64,000 bases of DNA from Planomicrobium okeanokoites. GTDB taxonomy: Bacteria; Bacillota; Bacilli; Bacillales_A; Planococcaceae. The translations under genes and the position numbers were made by a program. The notes beneath the pieces were generated by a model. The model saw nothing but the letters and a program-made list of their open reading frames with translations, did no database searches and was not told the origin of the DNA. The DNA is taken from NCBI RefSeq assembly GCF_003428875.1, contig NZ_QQRS01000001.1, positions 62,001 through 126,000 of the forward strand. The letters run 5' to 3'. Within the stretch, counting starts at the first letter, position 1; each line of letters starts with the position of its first letter. This document shows, piece after piece, positions 1 to 9,121 of the stretch.

Positions 1-193
1 GTAGGAACTGCGATTTTTCCAAGAGAGCCGGTGGTTGGTGCAAACCGGTAAAAACGCAGCGGCTGAATTACAGGTTTGGAGTTTTCGGCTGTGCCACGAT
101 CGGCACAAAAGAGTGGAAGGAATCTATTCCTTCAAGCTGGGTGGTACCGCGCAATTGCGTCCCTGCATGTCTGACATGCAGGGGCTTTTTTAT
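1..193 (+). promoter_or_regulatory. T-box riboswitch of tyrS (5' end cut by the window)
   Basis: The window opens inside a tRNA-sensing leader. The conserved T-box sequence GGGTGGTACCGCG lies at about 139-151 and is followed at 159-193 by a terminator hairpin (CCCTGCATGT/ACATGCAGGG, then a T run). An AAGAGAG element near 20-27 and the paired arms around it look like Stem I. A UAC triplet at 69-71 is a plausible tyrosine specifier codon, which agrees with the downstream tyrS. Uncharged tRNA-Tyr should stabilise the antiterminator and allow read-through. The specifier is a reading by eye; the T-box itself is certain. Confidence 0.93.
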
Positions 194-276
194 TTGGTGC
201 AATAAATACATCATACCAAAGCTTGTTTTTGGGGAATTCATCCTGCTGTCTATAGTAATAAAGTAATTGTACCTGA

Positions 277-1557
<1,281 letters not shown>

Positions 1558-1623
1558 GTCCGACTCTGAACGAGATTCGATTCTTCTTAGGCGCTGCCTC
1601 TGCAGGGATTTATTGACAGTGAT

Positions 1624-1648
1624 GTTTAACACTTTGTCCAAGGGGTAA
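1624..1648 (+). promoter_or_regulatory. sigma-B-type promoter
   Basis: GTTTAA (1624-1629), a 13-bp spacer, then GGGTAA (1643-1648). This fits the recalled general-stress sigma-B consensus (GTTTAA, 12-15 bp, GGGTAW). It lies 54 bases before the start codon of the YflT-type stress gene, a family known for sigma-B control. Confidence 0.8.
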
Positions 1649-1701
1649 CTTTGAAATGTGAGAGATTTTCTATTGACTTACAAATCTAAGGAGGCGTAAT
1701 A

Positions 1702-2235
1702 ATGTCAAGAGTAGTCGGATCTTATCGTTCAGAAAAAGAAGCAATTGAAGCAATCGAGGATTTAAAAAGAAGAGGGCATCGATCGGAAGACATATCTGTC
1801 CTTGGTAAAAATGAAGAAGAAACCCGAAATGTAACGGAAGAAACCGGTACGCATGCCGGCGAAGGCGCCGCTACAGGAGCAGTAACCGGCGGTGCACTTG
1901 GTGGCCTTGGCGGTGTACTTGCAGGACTTGGGGCACTCGCGATCCCGGGTATTGGACCGATTGTGGCCGCAGGTCCAATCGTAGCAGGCTTGACCGGTGC
2001 AGCAGCTGGAGCAGGGATTGGCGGACTGGCAGGTGCTCTGATCGGAATGGGTATTCCTGAAGACGAAGCGAAGGATTATGAAAACCGTTTCAATGAAGGT
2101 GAAATTCTCGTGCTTGTCGAGGACGATACATTAGACATTCCAGATCATAATGACCGCGACCGATTCACAGACAACGATCCGGTGATCGGTGATGAACGTC
2201 GAACTGGCGGAATAAGAGGGTCAAGAGACCTTTAA
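1702..2235 (+). CDS. YflT-domain general stress protein
   Basis: The first 50 residues match the heat-induced stress protein YflT / general stress protein 17M domain (RVVGSYRSEKEAIEAIEDLK, then HRSEDISVLGK). Residues about 50-115 are Gly/Ala-rich and hydrophobic (GALGGLGGVLAGLGALAIPG), resembling glycine-zipper segments that insert in or lie on membranes. An acidic hydrophilic tail follows. At 177 residues it is longer than the bare YflT domain (about 115), as in many Bacillales homologues. ATG follows AAGGAGGCG. The upstream sigma-B promoter supports a general-stress role. Its molecular function is unknown. It is transcribed alone and ends at a strong terminator. Confidence 0.85.
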   Translation: MSRVVGSYRSEKEAIEAIEDLKRRGHRSEDISVLGKNEEETRNVTEETGTHAGEGAATGAVTGGALGGLGGVLAGLGALAIPGIGPIVAAGPIVAGLTGAAAGAGIGGLAGALIGMGIPEDEAKDYENRFNEGEILVLVEDDTLDIPDHNDRDRFTDNDPVIGDERRTGGIRGSRDL

Positions 2236-2251
2236 AATAGGGATTCAAATT

Positions 2252-2288
2252 AAAAGCAACGCCACCGATTTCGGTGGCGTTGCTTTTT
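2252..2288 (+). terminator. intrinsic terminator after the YflT-domain gene
   Basis: Perfect 15-bp hairpin AAAAGCAACGCCACC/GGTGGCGTTGCTTTT with T run. It can also serve the opposing gene on the minus strand. Confidence 0.92.
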
Positions 2289-2330
2289 GTATTATTATAG
2301 AAGGAAACTTCAAAATCAGAAGCTTGTGAC

Positions 2331-3131
2331 TTACACACACTTCAGGAATTCAGGAACTTCCATTGAATTGAAATGATGCGGATGGATAAGCTTGCCCAGC
2401 CTGATTGCGCCTTCCAGCAAGCGGGGGGAAGGCCTGCAATAAAGCTCTTCTTCCATAATATGAATTTCATCTGCTGCTTTCATTTCTTTATAACCGGGCC
2501 TTTTACGGACCAGTTCCGGCTTGACTTTATCTGTCATGATTCCGACCCAGGCAAGCAGGATATAGTCGGGATCGCGGTTTGTAACATCTTCCCAGTCGGT
2601 TTGGACGTTCGCCTGATCCTTATCGTCAAACAGATTGCGTCCACCCGTGATTTCACTGATTTCCGTAAGCCAATTGACGTTTCCTGGAGTGAAAATCGGT
2701 TTTGGCCACCATTCCCAGTAGAGCGAGGGCCGGCTTTCAACAGCTGCAGATCGTGATTTTATCTCATCAATTGCTGCTGTATAAGCAGCGTATGCTGTAA
2801 GTGCGTCTACACCGCAGGCTTTTCCCACAGTCAAAAGATCCTGTCCGATATCGTCCAGGCTTTGTGGATCTAAAATGATATGGGGAATATTCCTCTTTTT
2901 CAATTCTTCGATATTTTTTTCCATGCCTGGCACACTTAACGATGCGAGCACCAGATCCGGCTCCAGTTTTTCAAGTTCATCCATACGGATGGAAAGATCG
3001 GGCCCGAGTCTCGGCAAGTGGGTGATGGATTCCGGCCAATCCGAGTAATCATCGATGCCGACCAGCATTTTTTCTGCACCCAAAAAAGCCAGCAACTCTG
3101 TGTTGCTTGGACAAATTGATATTAATCTCAT
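2331..3131 (-). CDS. cobalamin-binding protein (BtuF-like, no signal peptide)
   Basis: The 266-residue protein has the periplasmic-binding fold of the BtuF/FecB class III type. The N-terminal RLISICPSNTELLAFLG matches the usual opening of the mature vitamin B12-binding domain, followed by VGIDDYSDWP and LEPDLVLAS. There is no signal peptide, lipobox or membrane segment, and no BtuC or BtuD gene beside it. It is therefore either cytosolic or exported in an unrecognised way. Many Firmicutes carry such orphan proteins annotated as cobalamin-binding. ATG 3131 follows GGAGGTG. Ligand specificity is inferred only from family resemblance. Confidence 0.8.
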   Translation of the reverse strand: MRLISICPSNTELLAFLGAEKMLVGIDDYSDWPESITHLPRLGPDLSIRMDELEKLEPDLVLASLSVPGMEKNIEELKKRNIPHIILDPQSLDDIGQDLLTVGKACGVDALTAYAAYTAAIDEIKSRSAAVESRPSLYWEWWPKPIFTPGNVNWLTEISEITGGRNLFDDKDQANVQTDWEDVTNRDPDYILLAWVGIMTDKVKPELVRKRPGYKEMKAADEIHIMEEELYCRPSPRLLEGAIRLGKLIHPHHFNSMEVPEFLKCV

Positions 3132-3188
3132 TGCTGCACCTCCATTTTCTCCAGTTTATCATAAAGTCAGGATGGCTGAATGGAACAG

Positions 3189-3222
3189 AAAAACCCTGAA
3201 CCGAAAGACCGGTTCAGGGTTT
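3189..3222 (-). terminator. rpsD terminator
   Basis: Read on the minus strand: AAACCCTGAACCG, a 6-base loop, CGGTTCAGGGTTTTT. It lies just after the rpsD stop codon. Confidence 0.9.
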
Positions 3223-3234
3223 GAAATCTTAAGA

Positions 3235-3837
3235 TTAACGTGAGTAGTACTCAACGATCAATTGCTCGTTGATTTCAGCAGACAATTCGCTGCGTTCTGG
3301 GTAACGTACAAACGTACCTTCTTTTTTGTCAGCGTCGATTGAAACGTACTCAGGAACAAAGCTGTTCACTTCGATTGCTTCGTTGACGATGTCAAGGTTG
3401 TTTGATTTTTCACGGAAAGCGATTGTTTGTCCTGGTTTCACGCTGTATGACGGGATGTCAAGGCGTTTGCCATCAACAAGAATGTGTCCGTGGTTTACCA
3501 ATTGGCGAGCCTGGCGGCGAGTGCGCGCAAGACCTAAACGGTAAACAACGTTATCAAGGCGAGCTTCAAGCAAGATCATGAAGTTTTCACCGTGTTTACC
3601 AGGCATTTTGCCTGATTTGTTGAATAGTGTTTTAAATTGGCGTTCAGTTACACCGAACATGAAGCGCAATTTTTGTTTTTCCTGCAATTGCAAACCATAC
3701 TCAGAAACTTTTCTGCGTTGGTTAGCACCGTGTTGACCTGGTGCGTAAGGGCGTTTTTCTAATTCTTTACCTGTGCCTGAAAGGGAAATACCCAAACGGC
3801 GGGACAGTTTCCATGCTGGACCTGTATAACGAGACAT
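3235..3837 (-). CDS. rpsD: 30S ribosomal protein S4
   Basis: Primary 16S rRNA-binding protein that nucleates 30S assembly. The 200-residue sequence opens [19 protein letters not shown], the zinc-free (cysteine-less) form seen in B. subtilis. It carries the S4 RNA-binding domain at about 92-155 ([20 protein letters not shown]). ATG is preceded by AGAGGAGGAGACT. It is monocistronic with its own promoter and a long 5' leader, consistent with S4 autoregulation. Confidence 0.98.
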   Translation of the reverse strand: MSRYTGPAWKLSRRLGISLSGTGKELEKRPYAPGQHGANQRRKVSEYGLQLQEKQKLRFMFGVTERQFKTLFNKSGKMPGKHGENFMILLEARLDNVVYRLGLARTRRQARQLVNHGHILVDGKRLDIPSYSVKPGQTIAFREKSNNLDIVNEAIEVNSFVPEYVSIDADKKEGTFVRYPERSELSAEINEQLIVEYYSR

Positions 3838-4055
3838 ATAAGTCTCCTCCTCTGTTGTTGGTTTTTAGAGTAAAATAAAAACCAGATGCATTCATGCTGC
3901 AAGCCATTTTATAGTCCTGTATCTTCGCTCAGCAGCCAAGAGTTACGCGATACACCTCTATAGACTTGACGCAGGCCTCATTCGAAACCTGTGTTTTACT
4001 ATAAGGAATAAAATGGACAAGCAGGCACATACAACTGCTGCGATTATTTTACACA
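3838..4055 (-). promoter_or_regulatory. rpsD 5' leader, probable S4 autoregulatory leader
   Basis: About 215 bases lie between the predicted transcription start and the rpsD start codon. Read on the minus strand, a hairpin TGGTTTTT/AAAAACCA (3859-3884) stands directly before the Shine-Dalgarno sequence, and further pairable segments lie upstream. S4 is known to repress its own mRNA through a structured leader in B. subtilis. That this leader does the same is inference from position, length and hairpin. Confidence 0.6.
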
Positions 4056-4061
4056 AAGCAT

Positions 4062-4091
4062 AGTATAACCGATTTCGTTGCCTAAAGTCAA
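4062..4091 (-). promoter_or_regulatory. rpsD promoter (sigma-A)
   Basis: On the minus strand: -35 TTGACT (4086-4091), 18-bp spacer, -10 TATACT (4062-4067). Confidence 0.8.
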
Positions 4092-4160
4092 TTGTTAAAT
4101 AAAACTATAAGAAAGGTGGCTTTCCTTTTTTTAGGTTTCAAGTTAGAATGGAAGTGAATA

Positions 4161-4175
4161 ATGTAAGCGCTTTCT
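4161..4175 (+). promoter_or_regulatory. cre site (CcpA) before megL
   Basis: ATGTAAGCGCTTTCT matches the recalled catabolite-responsive-element consensus WTGNAANCGNWNNCW at every fixed position. It lies 24 bases before the megL start codon, where bound CcpA would block transcription or initiation. Confidence 0.72.
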
Positions 4176-4199
4176 ATTTATGCGTAAGGGGTGTAAGAA

Positions 4200-5414
4200 A
4201 TGGATAAAACCAGAATGAGTATGGAAACTGCGGTAATTCACAAGGGGTATGACAGCTCAAAACATCACGACAGTTTAGCGACACCGCTTTATCAGACTTC
4301 GACATTTTCTTTTGCGACGGCAGAAGAAGGGGAAAATCGTTTCGCGGGCAATACGGATGGCAATATTTACTCCCGGCTCGGAAATCCGACAGTGCGTGTG
4401 CTGGAGGAAAGGATGGCCGAAATCGAATACGGCGAAGGGGCGCTGGCATTTGGTTCCGGAATGGCATCGGTAAGTGCGATTCTTATTTATCTGACGAAAG
4501 CCAATGACCATGTTCTTTGTTCGCGTGGGATCTATGGCTGCACATTTGGGCTGCTTGAAATAATGGAAGAAAAATACGGCATCACCCATGACCTTGTTTC
4601 TATGACTACTGAAGCGGAGATAGAAGCTGCCATTAGACCAGAGACGGTTTGCATTTATGTCGAAACGCCGATCAACCCTACTATGGAGCTTGTAAATCTG
4701 GAAGCGGTAATCAAAGTCGCAAAGAAACATGGCTTGCGTGTGGTAGTGGACAATACTTTCTGCTCGCCTTATTTGCAAAACCCGCTGAAAATGGGTGCTG
4801 ATTTTGTTCTCCATAGTGCAACCAAATATCTCAATGGCCATGGTGATGTAATCGGAGGAATACTGGTCGGCAAAGACGGCGAAGAAATGCAGCATCTCCG
4901 GATGACTGTCCAGAAAGATGTCGGCGGCATCATGTCGCCGTTCGACGCGTGGTTGCTTTTAAGGGGGCTTAAGACGCTGCATGTCCGGATGGACCGCCAC
5001 ATTTCAAACGCTGAAAAGGTTCTGTTTTTCTTGCAGCAGCAGCCTGGCGTCAGTAAGATCTTTTATCCGACCGATGCCAGCCATCCTCAATATGAATTGG
5101 CTCAGAAGCAGATGAAAAAAGGCGGAGGCTTGATTTCATTTGAACTGGAGGGCGGCAAGAAAGAAGCGCAGAAGTTCATGAACGCTCTGGGGCTGATTAA
5201 AATTGCTGTCAGTCTTGGGGATGCCGAAACGCTGATTCAGCATCCAGCTTCAATGACACATGCGGTGGTACCGGAAACAGTGAGGGAATCCATGGGGATA
5301 ACGGATTCATTGCTGCGTCTATCAATCGGATTGGAGTCCAGCGACGATATTATCGCTGATCTGGCAGAGGCATTTGAAAAAGTGGCTCCAGAAGCGAAAC
5401 TGCAGGAAATATAA
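4200..5414 (+). CDS. megL: methionine gamma-lyase (Cys/Met-metabolism PLP enzyme)
   Basis: PLP enzyme of the cystathionine gamma-synthase family, 404 residues. The PLP-binding lysine is K209 in SATKYLNGHGDV. IYGCTF places Tyr112 and Cys114 where methionine gamma-lyases carry their characteristic active-site Tyr and Cys (114/116 in the Pseudomonas enzyme). This favours lyase activity (methionine to methanethiol, ammonia and 2-oxobutyrate) over cystathionine synthesis. ATG 4200 follows AAGGGG. The gene is alone between a cre site and a terminator, which suggests catabolic use of methionine under glucose repression. A cystathionine or homocysteine gamma-lyase remains possible because the family is poorly separable by eye. 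Confidence 0.85.
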   Translation: MDKTRMSMETAVIHKGYDSSKHHDSLATPLYQTSTFSFATAEEGENRFAGNTDGNIYSRLGNPTVRVLEERMAEIEYGEGALAFGSGMASVSAILIYLTKANDHVLCSRGIYGCTFGLLEIMEEKYGITHDLVSMTTEAEIEAAIRPETVCIYVETPINPTMELVNLEAVIKVAKKHGLRVVVDNTFCSPYLQNPLKMGADFVLHSATKYLNGHGDVIGGILVGKDGEEMQHLRMTVQKDVGGIMSPFDAWLLLRGLKTLHVRMDRHISNAEKVLFFLQQQPGVSKIFYPTDASHPQYELAQKQMKKGGGLISFELEGGKKEAQKFMNALGLIKIAVSLGDAETLIQHPASMTHAVVPETVRESMGITDSLLRLSIGLESSDDIIADLAEAFEKVAPEAKLQEI

Positions 5415-5455
5415 ATAAGTCCACCGCATAAATTAAAAAGGCAGTGAAATTAATA

Positions 5456-5493
5456 AAGCCAGAAGAGCGTCTCCGATGCTTTTCTGGCTTATT
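5456..5493 (+). terminator. megL terminator
   Basis: AAGCCAGAA, 14-base loop region, TTTTCTGGCTTATTT; a GC-poor stem with T-rich tail. Confidence 0.7.
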
Positions 5494-5557
5494 TCGTTGC
5501 CTGGAGTAAATCGGAAGGACATTTGGCTGAAAGATTGATTTTATTTTAATGAAAATG

Positions 5558-5585
5558 TTGATGTAGAAGGAGAATGTGCTATATT
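5558..5585 (+). promoter_or_regulatory. putative sigma-A promoter of the GGDEF/EAL gene
   Basis: TTGATG (5558-5563), 16-bp spacer, TATATT (5580-5585). The remaining bases between 5494 and 5719 are AT-rich with no other recognisable feature. Confidence 0.55.
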
Positions 5586-5719
5586 AACTATACTAAATTA
5601 ATCGATTTGAACCTGAAAAATGGAAATACTTTAGAAATGGTAAAGAAATGTGATGTTTTGCCGATAACATATTGAATGAGTCTGTAAAAAATAGAAATAC
5701 ACTGGATGAGGTTGTATAC

Positions 5720-7627
5720 ATGACATTACATAGGAAATACGACAATTACATAAGTGAAACAGAGAGTATGAAGTCCAGGTTCACCAGCAGAATCGGAGAT
5801 GCGATCGGCTGGGGCAATTTAGTGGGAGGCTTCATCTTCGGACTATACATGCTCTTGGATTCACAAAAAACCTCTTTTCTGGAGTATCCCGTCCCCTTCG
5901 GAATGATCATTTTGGGGCTTTTATCGCTGTGGGTCAGTAAACAGCAAGGAAGCGATAAAGTGCGTCCGCATGTTTATCTGCTGAATTACATGCTGTTTCC
6001 GCTGATTCTTTTGTACTTCATAGAAGATGCGGCGACAACCATCTGGTCCCTGACTTTCCTCTATCTATTGATGGCGATGGCTTTGCAAAGCCGGCGGATG
6101 CTGCTTTACTCTTTCGTTTCATCGATGGTGGGATTAAGCATCCTGATGATGACGGCTCCGAAACAATTAACGGTTTTATTGGGCATTGAAGACCATATTA
6201 TCCGGATGATTCTGTTTTCGATTGCCGGCATTATCGGTCTGATTGCCGTCTATTCAGTAAAGGACAAAGAAAAACTGTTATACCATTACATTCATAAAGC
6301 GGAAGAAACCGCCTATCTCGATCCGTTCCTGAAAATACCGAATCGTTTCGACTTTAATTTATATGTCGATCACGAATTAAAAGAATCCCAGCTTTTACTT
6401 TGGAAACTGGAATTAAATCAATTTCAGTCGGTATATGATGTTCTTGGACATCAACGGACGGATGAATTGCTGTTGATGGTAAAACAAAGGCTTGAAACAA
6501 AAATGGCCGATGGTACGTATTTGGCAAAAGGGGAAGGCAGCACATTTCTTGGTGCTACTCCAAACTTCGAAGCTGACGAACTGGATTCAAACTTAAAGGA
6601 AATTCTGCGTTACCTGACTGCACCGTATGACCTGTTTGGCCATGATTATCAGTTGAATTTCAATATTGGTGCTGCACTATCAGGACCTGATGGAGACTCC
6701 AGCGACGAACTGATGCGCCATGCGCAATTTGCGCTGGACCAGGCAAAGCTTGATGGCATAAACCAAATCGTGTTTTCGTCTGATAAATTAAAAAGCAGCA
6801 CAATGAACCAGGTACAGATATCAGAAGCTCTTTATCAGGCGAATCTGGATTCTGAGTTTCATGTGGTGTACCAGCCGCAAATTGAATTGAAGACCAACCA
6901 GATTATAGGAGTGGAAGCTTTGATCCGCTGGAATCATCCCCAAATGGGTATGATTTCTCCGGGTATATTCATTGAAATTGCCGAAAAGAATGGTTTCATC
7001 GTGCCGCTGGGCAAATGGATTCTTGAAAAAGCATGCTGGGAAGTTCAGATGCTGTCTGATTCCATTGGACGTCCATTGAAACTGGCCGTAAACGTGTCAT
7101 TCATACAAATTCGCCAGGATGGATTCGTGGAAGAAGTATTGCAAATCCTGAAAAAGATCGGCTTCCAGCCGGATCGCCTGGAAATTGAACTGACCGAACG
7201 ATCTTTATTCGAGAATCGGCCGGAAGATTTGGCTAAAATCGATGCGCTGCGGGCAAAAGGCATCCGCATTGCAATTGACGACTTCGGCACCGGTTACTCA
7301 TCATTCGGCATTCTGGCAAAAGTTCAAGTGGATAAAATCAAGGTTCCACGCGATTTCATAGAAAATGTCGACAGCAATCAAAACAGCCAGCGAATCGTTA
7401 CGACGATCGCATCGATGGCAGACCGCTTCCAATTAACCTGCCTGGCGGAAGGGATTGAACGTTTAGAAGAAAGCAATTTTCTTCATCAGCTGATCTGCCA
7501 GGAAGTTCAAGGCTATTATTATGCGAAACCGGCCGTGATCAACCAAGTGGAGAAATGGCTGGCGATGCCTCGCGAAACGATTATCAGCACAATAGCTGCC
7601 AGCCGCAATGAATCTGTCGCGGAATAG
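5720..7627 (+). CDS. membrane GGDEF/EAL protein, probable c-di-GMP phosphodiesterase
   Basis: 635 residues. Residues 31-180 form about six hydrophobic membrane segments, followed by a GGDEF domain (about 195-355) and an EAL domain (about 363-620). The GGDEF signature is degenerate (KGEGSTF near 270-276), so diguanylate cyclase activity is unlikely. The EAL domain keeps the residues expected for hydrolysis: E399 in VEALIRW, NVSFIQ, ELTERS, the metal-binding pair in AIDDFGTGYSS, the lysine of DKIKVPRDF, LAEGIERLEE and QGYYYAKP. Likely role: degrade c-di-GMP to pGpG, with the GGDEF part as a regulatory domain. I chose ATG 5720 because GGATGAGG precedes it; an in-frame TTG at 5672 lacks a ribosome binding site. 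Confidence 0.88.
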   Translation: MTLHRKYDNYISETESMKSRFTSRIGDAIGWGNLVGGFIFGLYMLLDSQKTSFLEYPVPFGMIILGLLSLWVSKQQGSDKVRPHVYLLNYMLFPLILLYFIEDAATTIWSLTFLYLLMAMALQSRRMLLYSFVSSMVGLSILMMTAPKQLTVLLGIEDHIIRMILFSIAGIIGLIAVYSVKDKEKLLYHYIHKAEETAYLDPFLKIPNRFDFNLYVDHELKESQLLLWKLELNQFQSVYDVLGHQRTDELLLMVKQRLETKMADGTYLAKGEGSTFLGATPNFEADELDSNLKEILRYLTAPYDLFGHDYQLNFNIGAALSGPDGDSSDELMRHAQFALDQAKLDGINQIVFSSDKLKSSTMNQVQISEALYQANLDSEFHVVYQPQIELKTNQIIGVEALIRWNHPQMGMISPGIFIEIAEKNGFIVPLGKWILEKACWEVQMLSDSIGRPLKLAVNVSFIQIRQDGFVEEVLQILKKIGFQPDRLEIELTERSLFENRPEDLAKIDALRAKGIRIAIDDFGTGYSSFGILAKVQVDKIKVPRDFIENVDSNQNSQRIVTTIASMADRFQLTCLAEGIERLEESNFLHQLICQEVQGYYYAKPAVINQVEKWLAMPRETIISTIAASRNESVAE

Positions 7628-7628
7628 A

Positions 7629-7668
7629 AAAAGCCGGAAATCCTGAATGGATTTCCGGCTTAATTTTT
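7629..7668. terminator. bidirectional terminator between converging genes
   Basis: AAGCCGGAAATCC/GGATTTCCGGCTT with A-rich and T-rich flanks. It serves the GGDEF/EAL gene on the plus strand and the GAF-domain gene on the minus strand. Confidence 0.9.
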
Positions 7669-8147
7669 TATAGGTGGCTCATCAGAATTTCGGTGAAAGC
7701 TTCCAGGCCATCCTGGTCTTCTTGTGTAAAACGGCTAAGTTCGGGGCTGTCGATATCGAGAACTCCGATCACTTCGCCATCTTTGACCAACGGAATGACG
7801 ATTTCCGAACGGGATGCGGCATCACACGCGATGTGGCCAGGGAATTGATGGACGTCTTCGACGAGCATCGTCTTTTTCTCGGCAACAGCCGTACCGCATA
7901 CGCCTCGTCCGACTTGAATGCGTACGCATGCCGGAAGACCTTGGAACGGCCCAAGAACCAGTTCGCCCTCTTCCATTAAATAGAAGCCTGCCCAATTGAT
8001 GCGTTCAAGAAATTGGTTGAGCAAAGCGGCCGCGTTGCTTAGATTGGCGATTCTGTTCGTTTCGCCTGTAAGAAGCGCATCCAGCTGCTTGCCGAGCATT
8101 GAATATTGTTCAGTGCGTGTTCCGCTGTAATCTGTTTGAGTAAACAT
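7668..8147 (-). CDS. free methionine-(R)-sulfoxide reductase (GAF domain)
   Basis: 159-residue single GAF-domain enzyme that reduces free L-methionine-(R)-sulfoxide in the cytosol. The three cysteines of the fRMsr family are present: PACVRIQVGRGVCGTAVA and HIACDAASRSEIVIPL. IDSPELSRFTQED is the usual C-terminal stretch. I start it at the ATG ending at 8147, which has AGGGT just upstream; an in-frame ATG 12 bases earlier is possible. It lies 13 bases after hisJ and its ribosome binding site overlaps the hisJ stop codon, so the two are probably cotranscribed and translationally coupled. It corresponds to B. subtilis ytsP by position and family. Confidence 0.92.
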   Translation of the reverse strand: MFTQTDYSGTRTEQYSMLGKQLDALLTGETNRIANLSNAAALLNQFLERINWAGFYLMEEGELVLGPFQGLPACVRIQVGRGVCGTAVAEKKTMLVEDVHQFPGHIACDAASRSEIVIPLVKDGEVIGVLDIDSPELSRFTQEDQDGLEAFTEILMSHL

Positions 8148-8160
8148 GGGGACCCTCATT

Positions 8161-8967
8161 TCATAATATGGTGGATTTATTATAGAGTTTTTCGTAATGC
8201 TTATGCAAGCCTGCGACACTATGGGCATCAGAACCGTAGACCAGAGGAATTCCCAATGATTCCGCGTAGGGAAGATAATTCTGAGGCGGATAGGATTCCT
8301 GGCAGCCTGGTTTTGAGAAACCTGCGCTGTTCAAATCAATTTCATATCCAGCTGCGGCGATGTGACGGAACAATTTTTTAATGCGATTGCTGTCATCTAT
8401 CTTTTCACCGTGATCTAGCTGGAATTTGTGTATCAATGTCGGGTGTCCGATTCGAGTCGGCTTGTACAATCCCAAATCTGCTGAAATTGATAGTTCCACT
8501 GCATCGTAGTACAAATCATATAAAGCGGAAGTTGAGCCCGCAATCTGAGCCGCATCCTTAAAGGCCTCTTTACTGAAATCAATGCAGATATATTTATCCG
8601 CAAGCTTCAAGAAATGGACAGACAGGATCGAATCGTCAAGCATCGGACCGAATTCATCGAAGAAGATTCTGGTTTCATCTTCGTAGCCTTCGATGTAATC
8701 GACTTCTAGGCCTGTGCGGATTTTGATGTCCTTTTTATATTGGTCCTTCACTTTGTTGACGGCTTCCAGGTAAGCGGATAATGTTGCCAAATCCATCCCG
8801 CTGTCCTTATCAGGAGTAGTGTCTTCAAAAGAAGAGGGGAGGGGAGCGTGTTCTGTAAAACTGATATCTGTAAATCCGGACGCAAGAGCCTTTTCGACAT
8901 AGGCGGTTAAAGCGTCTTTAGTGCCGTGGGGGCAATAAGGCGAATGGATGTGCGCATCTCTTTTCAT
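8161..8967 (-). CDS. hisJ: histidinol-phosphatase, PHP family
   Basis: Removes phosphate from histidinol phosphate, the penultimate step of histidine synthesis. The 268-residue PHP-superfamily protein opens with DAHIHSPYCPHG, and further metal-binding elements follow (FTEHAPLP near 37-44, GLEVDYI, SVHFL, YGSDAHS near the C-terminus). As in B. subtilis, hisJ lies outside the his operon, next to the GAF gene and ezrA. ATG follows AGCAGGT. The homologous gene in B. subtilis has been called hisJ or hisK. Confidence 0.92.
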   Translation of the reverse strand: MKRDAHIHSPYCPHGTKDALTAYVEKALASGFTDISFTEHAPLPSSFEDTTPDKDSGMDLATLSAYLEAVNKVKDQYKKDIKIRTGLEVDYIEGYEDETRIFFDEFGPMLDDSILSVHFLKLADKYICIDFSKEAFKDAAQIAGSTSALYDLYYDAVELSISADLGLYKPTRIGHPTLIHKFQLDHGEKIDDSNRIKKLFRHIAAAGYEIDLNSAGFSKPGCQESYPPQNYLPYAESLGIPLVYGSDAHSVAGLHKHYEKLYNKSTIL

Positions 8968-9121
8968 GGATCGACCTGCTTTCGATTAAAATGAAAAAAA
9001 TTCTCTTTTTTATTTGATTTTCGCGAACACAAGCGTAAATTACATGTTAAAATAGAAGAATCTAGATATTTTAATTACATAGAGCTGGAAATGTGATTTT
9101 GAACAGGGGGCTACATGACTT

